Below are positions 16,251 through 25,049 of a stretch of DNA of 40,548 bases, piece after piece (the stretch's first letter is position 1; each line of letters starts with the position of its first letter). The notes under the pieces are model-generated. The model was not told where the DNA came from. It searched no databases and was given only the letters and a program-made list of their open reading frames with translations. The stretch covers positions 1 to 40,548 of the forward strand of contig JAGGRA010000043.1 in the NCBI GenBank assembly GCA_018613035.1, written 5' to 3'. The position numbers and the translations under genes are program-made. Origin of the DNA: Pseudomonas sp. ISL-84. GTDB lineage: Bacteria; Bacillota; Bacilli; Bacillales; Cytobacillaceae.

Positions 16251-17264
16251 TTATTTGTCGGCTATCAAATTTGAGTATGTATCATGATCACAAATAATAT
16301 ATAAAATAGATCCTGGCGGTATCTTCTCATCAAGCCGGCGGTTAATATTCATATCCTGCCCCGAACTGATTAAGGTTGCTCCCTTTTCTAGCAAGCCATG
16401 AAAAGCATCCCTGTAGGTTGCCCACTTTGGGGATGCAGGAAGCTGATACAAATCTTCGCCCACTTTACGGCTCATCAGCTGCGAATATATGGTAGTCGCT
16501 CCATTGGAAAGGACAGCTTGTGCAGCCATTCTTGAGATCATTTCATCCGAAATGATAAACTCATCAACAGACACATGCTTAAATAGCTCCATATGCTTCT
16601 CAACCTTTAACTCCACTGTTATGTGAAGGTCGCCTGCGAGACGTTCGATTCCAGTGGCAATCAACAAAGATTTCCCATCTGTCAGCTGGTTATCTTCAAT
16701 GGAGTCATCCGCAAATATAATAACACTTTTCGCTTCTTTAATATTGGCCCTTTCCAGTACTGCTTCATCTGCAGCATCCCCTTGAACAAAGTGGACATTA
16801 TCATGCTTGACCGGCGTCTTTTCCATCATAGCAATCAGTACGATTTCTTTGCTGGGATCTGCCAGCCTGATTTCCTCAAGGGCATGCTCCGCTTTTTTAG
16901 ACCAGCCAACCACTACAATATGATTTTTCCCATTATAACTCATTTTGCCCTCCTCTTGCTTAATACGAAATTGAGCAAAGCCTTCGACTAATTTTCCAAT
17001 CACAATCCCGATAAGGCCAATCCCAATCAAGTACAAAAATACAGCGTATACTCTTCCGGCAACGGATACAGGAAAGAAATCACCATATCCTACAGTCGTT
17101 ACAGTCGTCATTACCCACCAAAAGGAATCGAAGTAATTCGAAAAAGTCTCCGGTTCTATGAGAGTCATAATAATCGTACTAAAAATAATTAAAAATCCGC
17201 TTGAAATAAAAATCAGCCAATTATTCAGCGTATAAAGCCTTTTCAGAAACCTTCTAAAAAGAAT
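16251..17264 (-). CDS. Two-TM potassium channel with RCK (TrkA-N) domain, atypical start codon
   Basis: This is a K+ channel: the pore helix and filter read WWVMTTVTTVGYGDFFP, followed by a second membrane helix and a cytosolic RCK domain starting at about NHIVVVGWSKKAEHAL. An ordinary ATG exists only at 17168, which would remove the first membrane helix. The reading frame stays open upstream through FLKRLYTLNNWLIFISSGF, a clear first helix. The best upstream start is an ATT at 17264, eight bases from a GAGGAGG ribosome binding site. An ATG at 17271 sits almost on that site and is out of frame by one base. It is therefore either a rare AUU start or a one-base indel in the T5 run. The closest B. 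subtilis relative by architecture is YugO. Confidence 0.8.
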   Translation of the reverse strand: MLFRRFLKRLYTLNNWLIFISSGFLIIFSTIIMTLIEPETFSNYFDSFWWVMTTVTTVGYGDFFPVSVAGRVYAVFLYLIGIGLIGIVIGKLVEGFAQFRIKQEEGKMSYNGKNHIVVVGWSKKAEHALEEIRLADPSKEIVLIAMMEKTPVKHDNVHFVQGDAADEAVLERANIKEAKSVIIFADDSIEDNQLTDGKSLLIATGIERLAGDLHITVELKVEKHMELFKHVSVDEFIISDEMISRMAAQAVLSNGATTIYSQLMSRKVGEDLYQLPASPKWATYRDAFHGLLEKGATLISSGQDMNINRRLDEKIPPGSILYIICDHDTYSNLIADK

Positions 17265-17333
17265 GGTCCATCCCTCCTCATCTGACCTTATTATTATAAA
17301 GGAATCCCCCCGGCATTTTCCTCAAAAATATAT

Positions 17334-18521
17334 TCAAGAACCAAACCCTCCAAGAATCCCAAACTTGGATAAAACGATTAACCAGCATGCCAGCACCAGC
17401 CCTAATAGCATAATCGCCAATAAAAACAATCCCCACACAGTTTTTTTCCTTGCAGAATAATAGAATTCCTTTTCACGATATTTTTTTGTAAAAGGATGGG
17501 ACATAATGGCCTTATCCCAGGTAATCGACAGCCAGGAGTAGGCTAAAAAAAGGAATATGCCTAAAACAATTGCTTTTATCCATAAAGGTGGAATGATCAT
17601 GATACCGGCAGCGCTTATCGATATGATCTGAAAATAACTGATGATATACGACGGGTTCCGGATAAATATCTTTAAAAATAATTCAATTAGTCCTGTAACC
17701 GGTGTCCTCTTTTTAAAGAGCCGTTTGGATTTTCGAAAAAACAGCGGTTTGCTGCGAATTGAAAAAGCAGGCTTTTCAATTTCAGGAGCCATCATAAAAA
17801 TCCATTGAATATACTTTGTTTTTACCTTCTGATCCAGCTTAACTTCAAAGTCTATGGCCGAAACCCGATTTAACAGCTGGAATATTCGCGCAAGCGTACC
17901 TGCCAGGAGAACCGCTGACGTGATATAAACCGGCAAAACTTCCCCAAGATCCCAAAGGAAATAAACGAGCTGGCTGAACCAGCTAAACAAAACAAAAAGC
18001 AAAAAGCCCAGAACATATTTTTTAAATTTATTTTCAATCCTCTTCATCTGGTAGGAAACGGTCATAATCGTCCACTTCAGTATAAGGAAAAAAACGAGCA
18101 GGGCAGTAATCTGGCTCCATTCCAAAAAATATCTGTTTATTAGAAACGGTAATAGCAATAGAATCAATGCTGCTGTGCTGATTGCCTGAAGAAGAAACGA
18201 ATAACCAAGCCCCCATTTTCTCATGCCTAAATAGAGACTCCTATTTTTAAAAAGAAACGCTTTATCTGCTTCCTGAACAAAAAGACGGACATTTCCCAGC
18301 CATGAGAATAAATAAAGCAAAAAGAAAAGCAGGAATAAGGGCAAGTTTGCAATCCAATCAGGCGTTTCAGTCCACCAGGAACGGTACATCATCACTAAAA
18401 TGGCTGTTCCTGGAAGAAGGATGTACAGCCAGATCGTCCAATCTGCGATCGATCGGAATACGCCGTACTGATATTTCCAGCTGCTGATTAATCTACTAAA
18501 AAAGATATCAACGCTCCTCAT
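17334..18521 (-). CDS. ythQ: EcsB-like ABC transporter permease YthQ
   Basis: A protein of about 395 residues with six to eight hydrophobic segments, for example WLYILLPGTAILVMMY, LPLFLLFFLLYLF, a pair near 130-180, and a C-terminal ALLLAIMLLGLVLACWLIV-like helix. It resembles EcsB, the membrane component of the Ecs ABC exporter. The start at 18521 follows GGAGGGAGCCGGCA and overlaps the last 14 bases of ythP, which shows tight coupling with the ATPase gene. Upstream in-frame codons to 18599 lie within ythP and are rejected. The substrate is unknown. Confidence 0.85.
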   Translation of the reverse strand: MRSVDIFFSRLISSWKYQYGVFRSIADWTIWLYILLPGTAILVMMYRSWWTETPDWIANLPLFLLFFLLYLFSWLGNVRLFVQEADKAFLFKNRSLYLGMRKWGLGYSFLLQAISTAALILLLLPFLINRYFLEWSQITALLVFFLILKWTIMTVSYQMKRIENKFKKYVLGFLLFVLFSWFSQLVYFLWDLGEVLPVYITSAVLLAGTLARIFQLLNRVSAIDFEVKLDQKVKTKYIQWIFMMAPEIEKPAFSIRSKPLFFRKSKRLFKKRTPVTGLIELFLKIFIRNPSYIISYFQIISISAAGIMIIPPLWIKAIVLGIFLFLAYSWLSITWDKAIMSHPFTKKYREKEFYYSARKKTVWGLFLLAIMLLGLVLACWLIVLSKFGILGGFGS

Positions 18522-19227
18522 TGCCGGCTCCCTCCGCAATTTGATGGAAACAATCATAGAGTGATCCTGACGGAAGACTGCATTGCTGCCTAATTTCACT
18601 TAAAGTACCCGATGCTTTGAGCTGGCCTTCATGCAGAATCAAAAAGCGGCTGCAGACTTTTTCTGCCGTATCAAGAACATGGGTAGACATAAGGATTCCT
18701 GCTCCTCTTCTCCTCTCTTTTACAATTGATTCAAGAAACAGTTTCATAGCATTCGGATCGAGGCCAATAAACGGTTCATCAATTATATAAACGTCCGGAT
18801 TTGCAATCATAGCAAGAATCAGCATAGCCTTTTGCTGCATTCCTTTTGAGTAAGTTCCGGGGAACTTATGGGCATGCTCAGACAGCTTATATTGTTCCAA
18901 AAGACCTGCTGCCCTGTTTTTGAATTCTTTTTCAGGAAGCCCTTCTACAGCAGCCGCAAAGTCAAGATGCTCCCAGAGTGTCAGTTCATCGTAAAAAATA
19001 GGTCGTTCCGGAATATAAGAATAATTGGCCCCTTCCTTAAAATCTACTAACCCCTTTTTGTGCTCCAGCAGTCCCAGGATCGTTTTAATCGTGGTGCTTT
19101 TTCCTGCACCATTTGGTCCAATAAGGCCAATCAATTCTCCTTTCTTAAGTTCAAAATGAATATTATGTATAATCGAATTTTCATTTTCATAGCCTGCAGA
19201 GGCAATATCTACATTCAATAAATTCAT
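18508..19227 (-). CDS. ythP: ABC transporter ATP-binding protein YthP (EcsA-like)
   Basis: A 239-residue ABC ATPase. Walker A GPNGAGKST lies at 37-45, the Q-loop region is SYIPERPIFYDELTLWEH, the signature-like YSKGMQQKAML is near 125 (SKGMQQ in place of LSGGQ, as in EcsA-type proteins), Walker B VYIIDEPF is followed by GLDP, and the H-loop is STHVLD. The start at 19227 follows AGGAGGAGAGAGAAA; a longer frame to 19287 has no such site. It forms a two-gene transporter with ythQ and energises export or import of an unknown substrate at the membrane. Confidence 0.9.
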   Translation of the reverse strand: MNLLNVDIASAGYENENSIIHNIHFELKKGELIGLIGPNGAGKSTTIKTILGLLEHKKGLVDFKEGANYSYIPERPIFYDELTLWEHLDFAAAVEGLPEKEFKNRAAGLLEQYKLSEHAHKFPGTYSKGMQQKAMLILAMIANPDVYIIDEPFIGLDPNAMKLFLESIVKERRRGAGILMSTHVLDTAEKVCSRFLILHEGQLKASGTLSEIRQQCSLPSGSLYDCFHQIAEGAGNEER

Positions 19228-19682
19228 TTTCTCTCTCCTCCTGTCTATTCTTACGGATGAGATTGGAAAAGGTTTACTATTTTTCATATATTCTCACAAT
19301 ATTTTTTGCCTTTTTTTGAATTTTCTGCACATAATACTAGCCTCCTGCACCATAAGGTATACTAAGAGGCAATTTCCCAGTGAATGTTTAACTCGCTATT
19401 TAAAGGGAAATGAAAATACATTAAAAAGGAGGGAGATGTACAGACTATAAACAGGAAGCATTATAAATATTTTGTAAATTTGTTTCCTTAAAGTAGAAAT
19501 TATCAGATAATAGAGTTACAATATAGTCAGAGGTATGACATCTAGACTAAAAATATCCAGAATACAAAGGGGTTGTCTGGGGAAAAGAAAACTACATACT
19601 TTTGAAGGAACTTTTTCTTCAATGTAGCTGTCGGTTGCAGGGAATTGCCATGGGGTTTGAAAAAAGGATAGGGAGTGGTTTT
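19228..19682. other. 455-bp divergent intergenic region upstream of ythP and ytzE
   Basis: No supported gene was found. It must hold the promoters for ythP (minus) and ytzE (plus). An imperfect hairpin pairs CTACAT (19592-19597) and TTGAAG (19602-19607) with CTTCAATGTAG (19617-19627), in the ytzE leader about 55 bases before its start. An AAGGAGGGAGATG at 19427-19439 looks like a start signal but opens only four codons. Confidence 0.45.
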
Positions 19683-19904
19683 TTGAAACCTTCAACTAAC
19701 CGGATGTTAAACCGTGTAAAATCCGTCTACATGTTTATTAGTAAGCGCGGAACTGTAACAACTCAGGAGCTTGTAGAGGAATTTGGTATTACTCCTCGCA
19801 CCATACAAAGAGATTTAAATGTCCTTGCTTACAATGACTTGGTTAAAAGCCCAAGCAGAGGCAAATGGACCATTACCCAAAAGAAAGTAAAGATTTCTTC
19901 TTAA
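19683..19904 (+). CDS. ytzE: Small DeoR-type HTH regulator YtzE
   Basis: A 73-residue protein that is essentially a single winged helix-turn-helix of the DeoR type: TTQELVEEFGITPRTIQRDLNVL forms the recognition region, followed by a wing with VKSPSRGKWTIT. There is no sugar-phosphate effector domain, so it is a stand-alone DNA-binding unit, as in B. subtilis YtzE. The start is a TTG at 19683, eight bases after GGGAG. Earlier in-frame starts (19602, 19650) give non-conserved extensions. It converges with ytzG, and the two share a terminator. The target genes are unknown. Confidence 0.83.
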   Translation: MKPSTNRMLNRVKSVYMFISKRGTVTTQELVEEFGITPRTIQRDLNVLAYNDLVKSPSRGKWTITQKKVKISS

Positions 19905-19932
19905 CACAAACGTTAACCAACATAATAGATTG

Positions 19933-19965
19933 AAAAAATCGCCCTCGTTAAGGGCGATTTTTTTG
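19933..19965. terminator. Bidirectional terminator between ytzE and ytzG
   Basis: The hairpin AAAATCGCCC-TCGTTA-GGGCGATTTT has an A-run before it and a T-run after it. Confidence 0.9.
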
Positions 19966-19968
19966 TCT

Positions 19969-20688
19969 TCATTTCACTTCATAATCTAGCAGCATTTCAA
20001 GCTCTTCTTCTGTCAATTCCCGATATTCTCCCAATTCCAATGTCTCATCAAGCCGGAGAGGCCCCATTGTAAGCCTTTTTAAATAAATGACTCTTTTACC
20101 GACAGCCTCAAACATTCTTTTCACCTGATGAAACTTTCCTTCTGTAATGGTTAATTCAATATCAGAGGTTATACCTGATTTTAAAATCTTAAGTTCTCCA
20201 GGCTTGGTTTCATAGCCATCATCCAAGATGACACCTTCTTTAAATGCGGCAATATCTTTATCTGTGACCTCACTGTCAATGACTGCAAAGTAGGTTTTAG
20301 GAACATGCTTCTTGGGAGAAAGCAGCCGATGTGCAAGCTGGCCGTCATTCGTCAGCAGCAAAAGACCCTCAGTATCCTTATCCAGACGGCCGACGGGAAA
20401 CGGGGAAAAAACAAGGTCATCCATTTCCAGCAGGTCCACAACGGTTTCAAACTGGGTATCCTCAGTTGCTGAGATCACGCCAGGAGGTTTGTTCATCATT
20501 AAATAAATGAATTCCTTATACTCAACCCTCTCTCCATTAATCACTACAGCATCCTCTTCAGGATTTACATGGTGCTTCGGGTCTTTCACTTTTTCATCGT
20601 TAACCGTTACGGCTCCATCCTTTAAAAGCTTTTTAACATCTTTTCGGCTGCCATAGCCCAGATTGGCCAGCATTTTATCAATTCTCAT
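19969..20688 (-). CDS. ytzG: RsuA/RluB-family pseudouridine synthase YtzG
   Basis: A 239-residue enzyme with an N-terminal S4 RNA-binding domain (MRIDKMLANLGYGSRKDVKKL to about residue 60) and a RsuA-type catalytic domain. The catalytic Asp lies in VGRLDKDTEGLLLLTNDG near 100-117, preceded by MMNKPPGVISATED and followed by ITEGKFHQVKRMFEAVG. It isomerises uridine to pseudouridine in ribosomal RNA, and by length and S4 domain is RsuA-like; the exact site is not visible. The start at 20688 follows GGAGGG. The 50 extra upstream codons to 20838 have no conservation. Confidence 0.9.
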   Translation of the reverse strand: MRIDKMLANLGYGSRKDVKKLLKDGAVTVNDEKVKDPKHHVNPEEDAVVINGERVEYKEFIYLMMNKPPGVISATEDTQFETVVDLLEMDDLVFSPFPVGRLDKDTEGLLLLTNDGQLAHRLLSPKKHVPKTYFAVIDSEVTDKDIAAFKEGVILDDGYETKPGELKILKSGITSDIELTITEGKFHQVKRMFEAVGKRVIYLKRLTMGPLRLDETLELGEYRELTEEELEMLLDYEVK

Positions 20689-20809
20689 CGTTGTTTGACC
20701 CTCCAATTCAAAAAATTTACATGGGCTACTGTCCATGTCACATCCGCACGCAATACATAGACTAATATCATATGTTCGAATAAAAAATATAAAAGAGGAG
20801 CTGATTAGT

Positions 20810-21028
20810 ATGTACCCTCGCCAGCAAGGGCAAGGCATATATATTCCACTTCCCGGTATTTCGCCAGGTTATCCTGGATACCCGGGAGGAGGCAATACAG
20901 ATAGACGACTCGACCGACTCGAACGCCAGGTGCAAAGGCTCGACCAGCAGGTTGACCGGCTCAATCGCAGGCTTGACCGGATCGAAAGGCGTCTCGGCAT
21001 CGGCGACGGCGGCTATGGCCAGTATTAA
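20810..21028 (+). CDS. Small Gly/Pro-rich coiled-coil protein
   Basis: A 72-residue protein with two parts. The head (about 1-27) is rich in Pro, Gly and Tyr (IYIPLPGISPGYPGYPGGG). The tail (28-64) is a near-regular charged heptad array with repeated RLDRLE / VDRLNRR / LDRIERR units, ending GIGDGGYGQY. Such a head-plus-coiled-coil arrangement is common in small spore-surface proteins, but that role is inference only. The ribosome binding site GAGGAGCTGATTAGT is clear and the in-frame extension to 20735 lacks one. It lies between divergent ytzG and convergent ytgP. I do not recognise a named family. Confidence 0.75.
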   Translation: MYPRQQGQGIYIPLPGISPGYPGYPGGGNTDRRLDRLERQVQRLDQQVDRLNRRLDRIERRLGIGDGGYGQY

Positions 21029-21036
21029 ATTAAGCG

Positions 21037-21067
21037 AAAAGGTCTCCATCTTGCGGAGACCTTTTTA
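21037..21067. terminator. Bidirectional terminator between the coiled-coil gene and ytgP
   Basis: The hairpin AAAAGGTCTCC-ATCTTGC-GGAGACCTTTT is symmetric, with a T-run to the right and an A-run to the left. Confidence 0.9.
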
Positions 21068-22684
21068 TTATGCCCTCAGCCTAAGCTTCTTCATCATTCT
21101 ATCCACTCTTGACCCGAACAGGATAAAGATTAACTTTGTTCTGAAGCTCAAGTAGAAATAGATGCCCGCACCAGCTGCCGCACAGGTGGCGACAATGATG
21201 ATCGCTTGTAAATCAGTTGCCGGCGATAAGAAAATGGTTAACGTTTTATAGACAATGCTTGTTGCGATGAACATACAAAATGTAAATAATACAATCAGCA
21301 TGCCTCTTCTTAAGACAAGCTTAAACGGATATTTGGCATACGTTTTAATTACATATAGATTAATTAATATTGCCACTGTATAGCCAAGAGCTGTTGCGAA
21401 AACCGCTCCTTGTGTTTCAAACAGCTTAATAAGCGGAATATTCAAAGACAGCTTTACCAGCAGGCCTGTGAGCAAGCTGAGAATCGTAAAGCGCTGCTCA
21501 TTGATTCCCTGCAAAATGGCTGCCGTAACCGAGAAATAGGCAAATAGGATTGCTACTGGTGCATAAGTTCGTAATACTTCAGTTCCCAGCTCTTTATGCT
21601 CGTAAAATAAAGTAAAGACCGGTTCTGCCAGCAGGGACAGGCCGACTACGGCAGGAAGAGTCAGAAACAGAAGGACCTGGAACGTCTGATTGAGCTGGCG
21701 GTTTAAATCTGACCGGTCTTCTTCCATAAACGCCTTTGTTACACTCGGAACAAGCGTCAGTGAAAAGGCTGTTGCCAATGATACCGGAATAATGACTAGC
21801 TTATGTGTTTCAAAGTTTAGGACAGAGAATGCTGCTACCGCATTTGCTTTCTCACCGATTGATGCCATTGCTCTCATAAAGGTAACCTGGTCAATAAACT
21901 GAAAAAGCGGATTTGCAAGACCTACAAACACAAAGGGAGCTGCATAAAGAATGATTTCTTTATAAATATCTTTTAGGGATATATCGACCGTTCCTTTATC
22001 ATCCTCAAGCAATTTGTCCAAATGAGGCTTGCGCTTATACCAATACCAAAACAGAACCCCGAGACTGCCCAGCCCGCCAATAAACGCCGCAAAGGTGGCA
22101 ACACTAATTGCGGCAGTAAGCGAGCCTTTCATTACGTTTAAGACAATATACGCACCGACCAGGACAAACAGGATTCGGACAATTTGTTCCACAACCTGTG
22201 AAACTGCTGTGGGCCCCATTGACTGATGGCCCTGAAAGAATCCTCTAATTAAGCTCATAAAAGGAATAATAATTAATGCAAATGAAACCGCCCGGATAAC
22301 GGTGGTCACATCCCCAATGCTGACTTCAACATCTTTTCCTGCAAGTGTCATTTCAGCCACAACCGGAGCCATCAAAAATAAGATGAGAAACGAAAGTATT
22401 CCACTGGCCAGCATGATTACCAAGCCTGATTTAAAAAGCTTTCTGCCGACTGCATATTCCTCTATAGCGTTATATTTGGATATAAACTTCGAAACGGCCA
22501 GCGGCACACCCGCTGTCGCAATACTAATAAAGATCGTATAAGGTGTATACGAAAAGGAATAAAGCGCGGTTCCTTCCTTCCCGACAATATGGTAAAAAGG
22601 AATAACATAAAACAAACCAAGAACCTTTGAGATAATCGTCCCGAGCGTTAAAATGAAGGTTCCCTTTAAAAGCTTAGATGACAT
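21068..22684 (-). CDS. murJ: MurJ/SpoVB-type polysaccharide flippase YtgP
   Basis: A 538-residue integral membrane protein with about 14 hydrophobic helices, of the MOP/polysaccharide-biosynthesis exporter class. The N-terminal LKGTFILTLGTIISKVLGLFYVIPF, the loop PLAVSKFISKYNAI and SLIRGFFQGHQSMGPTAVSQVVEQIVR are typical of SpoVB/YtgP proteins. B. subtilis YtgP is a lipid II flippase that moves the wall precursor across the membrane. SpoVB paralogues share the architecture, so the assignment to YtgP rests on neighbours (ytzG, ytfP) as well as sequence. It is transcribed on its own, convergent with the coiled-coil gene. Confidence 0.87.
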   Translation of the reverse strand: MSSKLLKGTFILTLGTIISKVLGLFYVIPFYHIVGKEGTALYSFSYTPYTIFISIATAGVPLAVSKFISKYNAIEEYAVGRKLFKSGLVIMLASGILSFLILFLMAPVVAEMTLAGKDVEVSIGDVTTVIRAVSFALIIIPFMSLIRGFFQGHQSMGPTAVSQVVEQIVRILFVLVGAYIVLNVMKGSLTAAISVATFAAFIGGLGSLGVLFWYWYKRKPHLDKLLEDDKGTVDISLKDIYKEIILYAAPFVFVGLANPLFQFIDQVTFMRAMASIGEKANAVAAFSVLNFETHKLVIIPVSLATAFSLTLVPSVTKAFMEEDRSDLNRQLNQTFQVLLFLTLPAVVGLSLLAEPVFTLFYEHKELGTEVLRTYAPVAILFAYFSVTAAILQGINEQRFTILSLLTGLLVKLSLNIPLIKLFETQGAVFATALGYTVAILINLYVIKTYAKYPFKLVLRRGMLIVLFTFCMFIATSIVYKTLTIFLSPATDLQAIIIVATCAAAGAGIYFYLSFRTKLIFILFGSRVDRMMKKLRLRA

Positions 22685-22881
22685 ATAATCCCTTCCTTAA
22701 AAAACTGCAGCCTGCAATCTGTGAGAATCGTATGATAAGGCCGAAGCTAATAGCGACAATGATTTTACCATAAATAATATAAGAATTCGTCAATTTTCTA
22801 TCTTTTTAGACACACTATTTGTAGTGTACTCTTCTTGACGAAGAAATGCCACTTACAAAACCTGTATATAACGGCATTATT

Positions 22882-22909
22882 TTTAGAAAACGGATAATTG
22901 CATTATAAT
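22882..22909 (+). promoter_or_regulatory. Probable SigA promoter of ytfP
   Basis: A perfect -10 TATAAT (22904-22909) is preceded, 16 bases upstream, by a weak -35 TTTAGA. It predicts a leader of about 40 bases before the ATG at 22954. Confidence 0.45.
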
Positions 22910-22953
22910 AGAACTATTGCTTAAAAAGTGAATCAAGATAAGTTGGTGGAAAT

Positions 22954-24222
22954 ATGAAATATGATGTAATTGTAATTGGCGGAGGACCGTCAGGATTAAT
23001 GGCTGCCATCGGAGCAGCCGAACAGAAGGCAAAAGTGCTTTTGATCGACAAAGGGGACAAGCTTGGCAGGAAGCTCGCGATTTCCGGCGGTGGCCGATGC
23101 AATGTCACAAATAGGCTGCCAGTAGACGAGATCATTAAACACATACCTGGGAATGGGCGTTTTTTGTATAGCGCCTTCTCCCTTTTCAGCAATGAGGATA
23201 TTATTAGATTCTTTGAAAACCTGGGCATTAAACTGAAAGAAGAAGATCACGGACGGATGTTTCCGGTAACGGATAAAGCCCAATCTGTTGTGGATGCCCT
23301 GATCACAAAACTTAAAGAGTTAAAGGTAGATATTAAAACCAATAGCCCCATCCATGATGTCCATTATGAAAATGGCAGAGTGAAATCGGTAGAATTAAAG
23401 ACAGGTGATGTTTATGATGCAGATGCTGTGGTCATTGCGGTCGGAGGTAAATCAGTCCCGCATACAGGTTCAACCGGAGATGGCTATGCATGGGCGAAAA
23501 AAGCGGGCCATACGATCACCGATCTTTTCCCAACCGAAGTTCCATTGACCTCTGCAGAAAGATTTATTAAGGAAAAAACGCTGCAGGGACTATCTCTTAG
23601 AAGTGTGGCGCTAAGCGTTCTAAATCCGAAAGGAAAAGCCCTTATCACCCATCGGATGGATATGATTTTTACTCATTTCGGCATTAGCGGCCCTGCCGTT
23701 TTGCGCTGCAGCCAGTATGTAGTGAAAGCAATGAAAAAATGGAATCTAAAAGAAGTTACAATGAATCTGGATACAGTTCCTGACACTAAAGAAGAACCCT
23801 TATTCCAGGAAGTTTCCAAAATGATTAAGGATGAACCGAAGAAAAGCATTAAGAATCTGCTTAAAGGGCTTCTGCCCGAAAGGTATTTACTGTTTCTTCT
23901 TTACCAAAATGAAATTGACCCTGCAGCACAGGGCGCCACTATCTCCAATGAAAAAATCAGAAGCTTTGTAAAAAGCTGCAAATCCTTTCAGTTTACGGTC
24001 AATGGCACTTTGCCGCTTGATAAAGCCTTTGTGACCGGCGGCGGTGTATCTGTTAAAGAAATTGAACCGCAAACGATGGCTTCGAAAAAGATGGAAGGCC
24101 TCTTCTTTTGTGGAGAAATCCTTGATATACACGGCTATACAGGCGGATATAACATTACATCCGCTCTCGTAACAGGCAGGCTTGCAGGGATCAATGCTGC
24201 AGGCTCCTCAAAAACCGTTTAG
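22954..24222 (+). CDS. ytfP: HI0933/YtfP family flavoprotein (NAD(P)/FAD-dependent oxidoreductase)
   Basis: A 422-residue flavoprotein. The N-terminal Rossmann dinucleotide motif reads [18 protein letters not shown] (residues 5-22), followed by the family hallmark [18 protein letters not shown] near 40-57. A second FAD segment is [22 protein letters not shown] and the C-terminal FAD contact is [17 protein letters not shown]. The family is related to BaiN; the physiological substrate in bacilli is not established. The start has GGTGGAAAT upstream. It is divergent from ytgP and convergent with cse60. Confidence 0.9.
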   Translation: MKYDVIVIGGGPSGLMAAIGAAEQKAKVLLIDKGDKLGRKLAISGGGRCNVTNRLPVDEIIKHIPGNGRFLYSAFSLFSNEDIIRFFENLGIKLKEEDHGRMFPVTDKAQSVVDALITKLKELKVDIKTNSPIHDVHYENGRVKSVELKTGDVYDADAVVIAVGGKSVPHTGSTGDGYAWAKKAGHTITDLFPTEVPLTSAERFIKEKTLQGLSLRSVALSVLNPKGKALITHRMDMIFTHFGISGPAVLRCSQYVVKAMKKWNLKEVTMNLDTVPDTKEEPLFQEVSKMIKDEPKKSIKNLLKGLLPERYLLFLLYQNEIDPAAQGATISNEKIRSFVKSCKSFQFTVNGTLPLDKAFVTGGGVSVKEIEPQTMASKKMEGLFFCGEILDIHGYTGGYNITSALVTGRLAGINAAGSSKTV

Positions 24223-24227
24223 TAAAA

Positions 24228-24258
24228 ATATAAGCCTGATGCTTGCCATGCATCAGGC
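24228..24258. terminator. Hairpin at the ytfP/cse60 convergence
   Basis: AGCCTGATGC / GCATCAGGCT with a short loop. The cse60 stop codon lies within it. There is no strong T-run on the plus side; on the minus strand a TTATATTTTT tract follows, so it serves cse60 better than ytfP. Confidence 0.6.
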
Positions 24259-24435
24259 TCTATATATGACCATCGCAGAAAAACAGTATATCTGCTCGTC
24301 ATCATCCTCTTGTACTGCTGCCACATTATATTTTATATCCAGCAGCTTTTTCTCTTCGATTTTCTCTAAAAAGTGGTTCATATCCTTTTCTAGATCCTTT
24401 TCGTGTTCATGATCGAATAATTTCACCTTTATCAC
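24253..24435 (-). CDS. cse60: Sporulation protein Cse60 family
   Basis: A 60-residue protein whose start VKLFDHEHEKDLEKDMNHFL and end EQIYCFSAMVIYR match the Cse60 family. In B. subtilis it is a small SigE-dependent sporulation protein of unknown biochemical role. The start is GTG at 24435, with AAAGGAAGAGTTCT upstream. It is acidic and lysine-rich, with no membrane segment. Its stop lies inside the hairpin shared with ytfP. The family call is from memory of the conserved C-terminal CFSAM segment. Confidence 0.78.
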   Translation of the reverse strand: MIKVKLFDHEHEKDLEKDMNHFLEKIEEKKLLDIKYNVAAVQEDDDEQIYCFSAMVIYRA

Positions 24436-24503
24436 AGAACTCTTCCTTTCTGGCTTTTTTAATCAGTTTGGACAATTTTCTTAATTTTTAAAATTATAAA
24501 CCC

Positions 24504-24532
24504 AAAAAAACGAAGCCTTGTCGGCTTCGCTT
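24504..24532. terminator. Terminator of ytwF
   Basis: The stem CGAAGCC-TTGTC-GGCTTCG (24511-24529) has an A-run on the left, giving a U-tract on the minus strand, and a short T-run on the right. It lies 10 bp after the ytwF stop codon. Confidence 0.85.
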
Positions 24533-24539
24533 TTGTGTG

Positions 24540-24845
24540 TTATTCAGTTTTGCCCTGCCAGTTCATCATGCCGCCAACCATATTGCGGACCTTATAGCCT
24601 TGTTCATTCATATAGTGGCATACATTTCCGCTGCGGTTGCCGGAGCGGCAAATGAAAATGTATTCAGTGTCTTTATCAAATTTATCAAGGTTTTCCGGAA
24701 TGGTCCCCATGCGGATATGCCTCGCTCCTGGAATCTTGCCAGATGCAACCTCATCATCTTCCCTTACATCCACAAGCTCAAGCTTCTCTCCTGCTTCCAG
24801 CTTCTTTTGCAATTCTTCTGTTGTAATTTCTTCAATACGGTCCAT
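24540..24845 (-). CDS. ytwF: Single-domain rhodanese-like protein YtwF
   Basis: A 101-residue single rhodanese domain. The active-site loop is CRSGNRSGNVC, with the catalytic Cys in FICRSGNRS, preceded by LVDVREDDEVASGKIPGARHI. This class carries persulfide sulfur in the cytosol and may act in sulfur transfer. The start at 24845 (MDRIEEITTEEL) follows AAAGGGTG; the frame upstream to 24908 is unconserved. It matches B. subtilis YtwF in length. Confidence 0.9.
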   Translation of the reverse strand: MDRIEEITTEELQKKLEAGEKLELVDVREDDEVASGKIPGARHIRMGTIPENLDKFDKDTEYIFICRSGNRSGNVCHYMNEQGYKVRNMVGGMMNWQGKTE

Positions 24846-24941
24846 TACTAACACCCTTTCTAAAAAGCTTCTAAATATCAGGCATGTAGCATTGATAAAT
24901 GCCGCCACTTCTATAATACCCTATATGGCACAAAAAATATA

Positions 24942-24993
24942 AAGTTCAGCTTTCTTTATGGAGTGGTTTTCTCCATAAAGATTAGCTGAACTT
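24942..24993 (-). terminator. Orphan strong terminator upstream of ytwF
   Basis: A 22/23-bp inverted repeat (AAGTTCAGCT...TCTTTATGGAG and its complement) with a 7-base loop is followed on the minus strand by TATATTTTTTG. The leuS transcript already ends at 25298-25332, so this terminator needs a separate transcript starting between 25298 and 24994. Confidence 0.7.
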
Positions 24994-25049
24994 ATCGGGC
25001 ATTTACAGGCAGTTGGCTGATGCTTTTATTTTCAGGGTGCTCTCAAATT

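Noticed and set aside
19427..19452. Strong AAGGAGGGAG followed by ATG in the ythP-ytzE intergenic region
   Set aside because: It opens only four codons (ATG TAC AGA CTA TAA) and the spacing is too short; at most a leader peptide, no further support.
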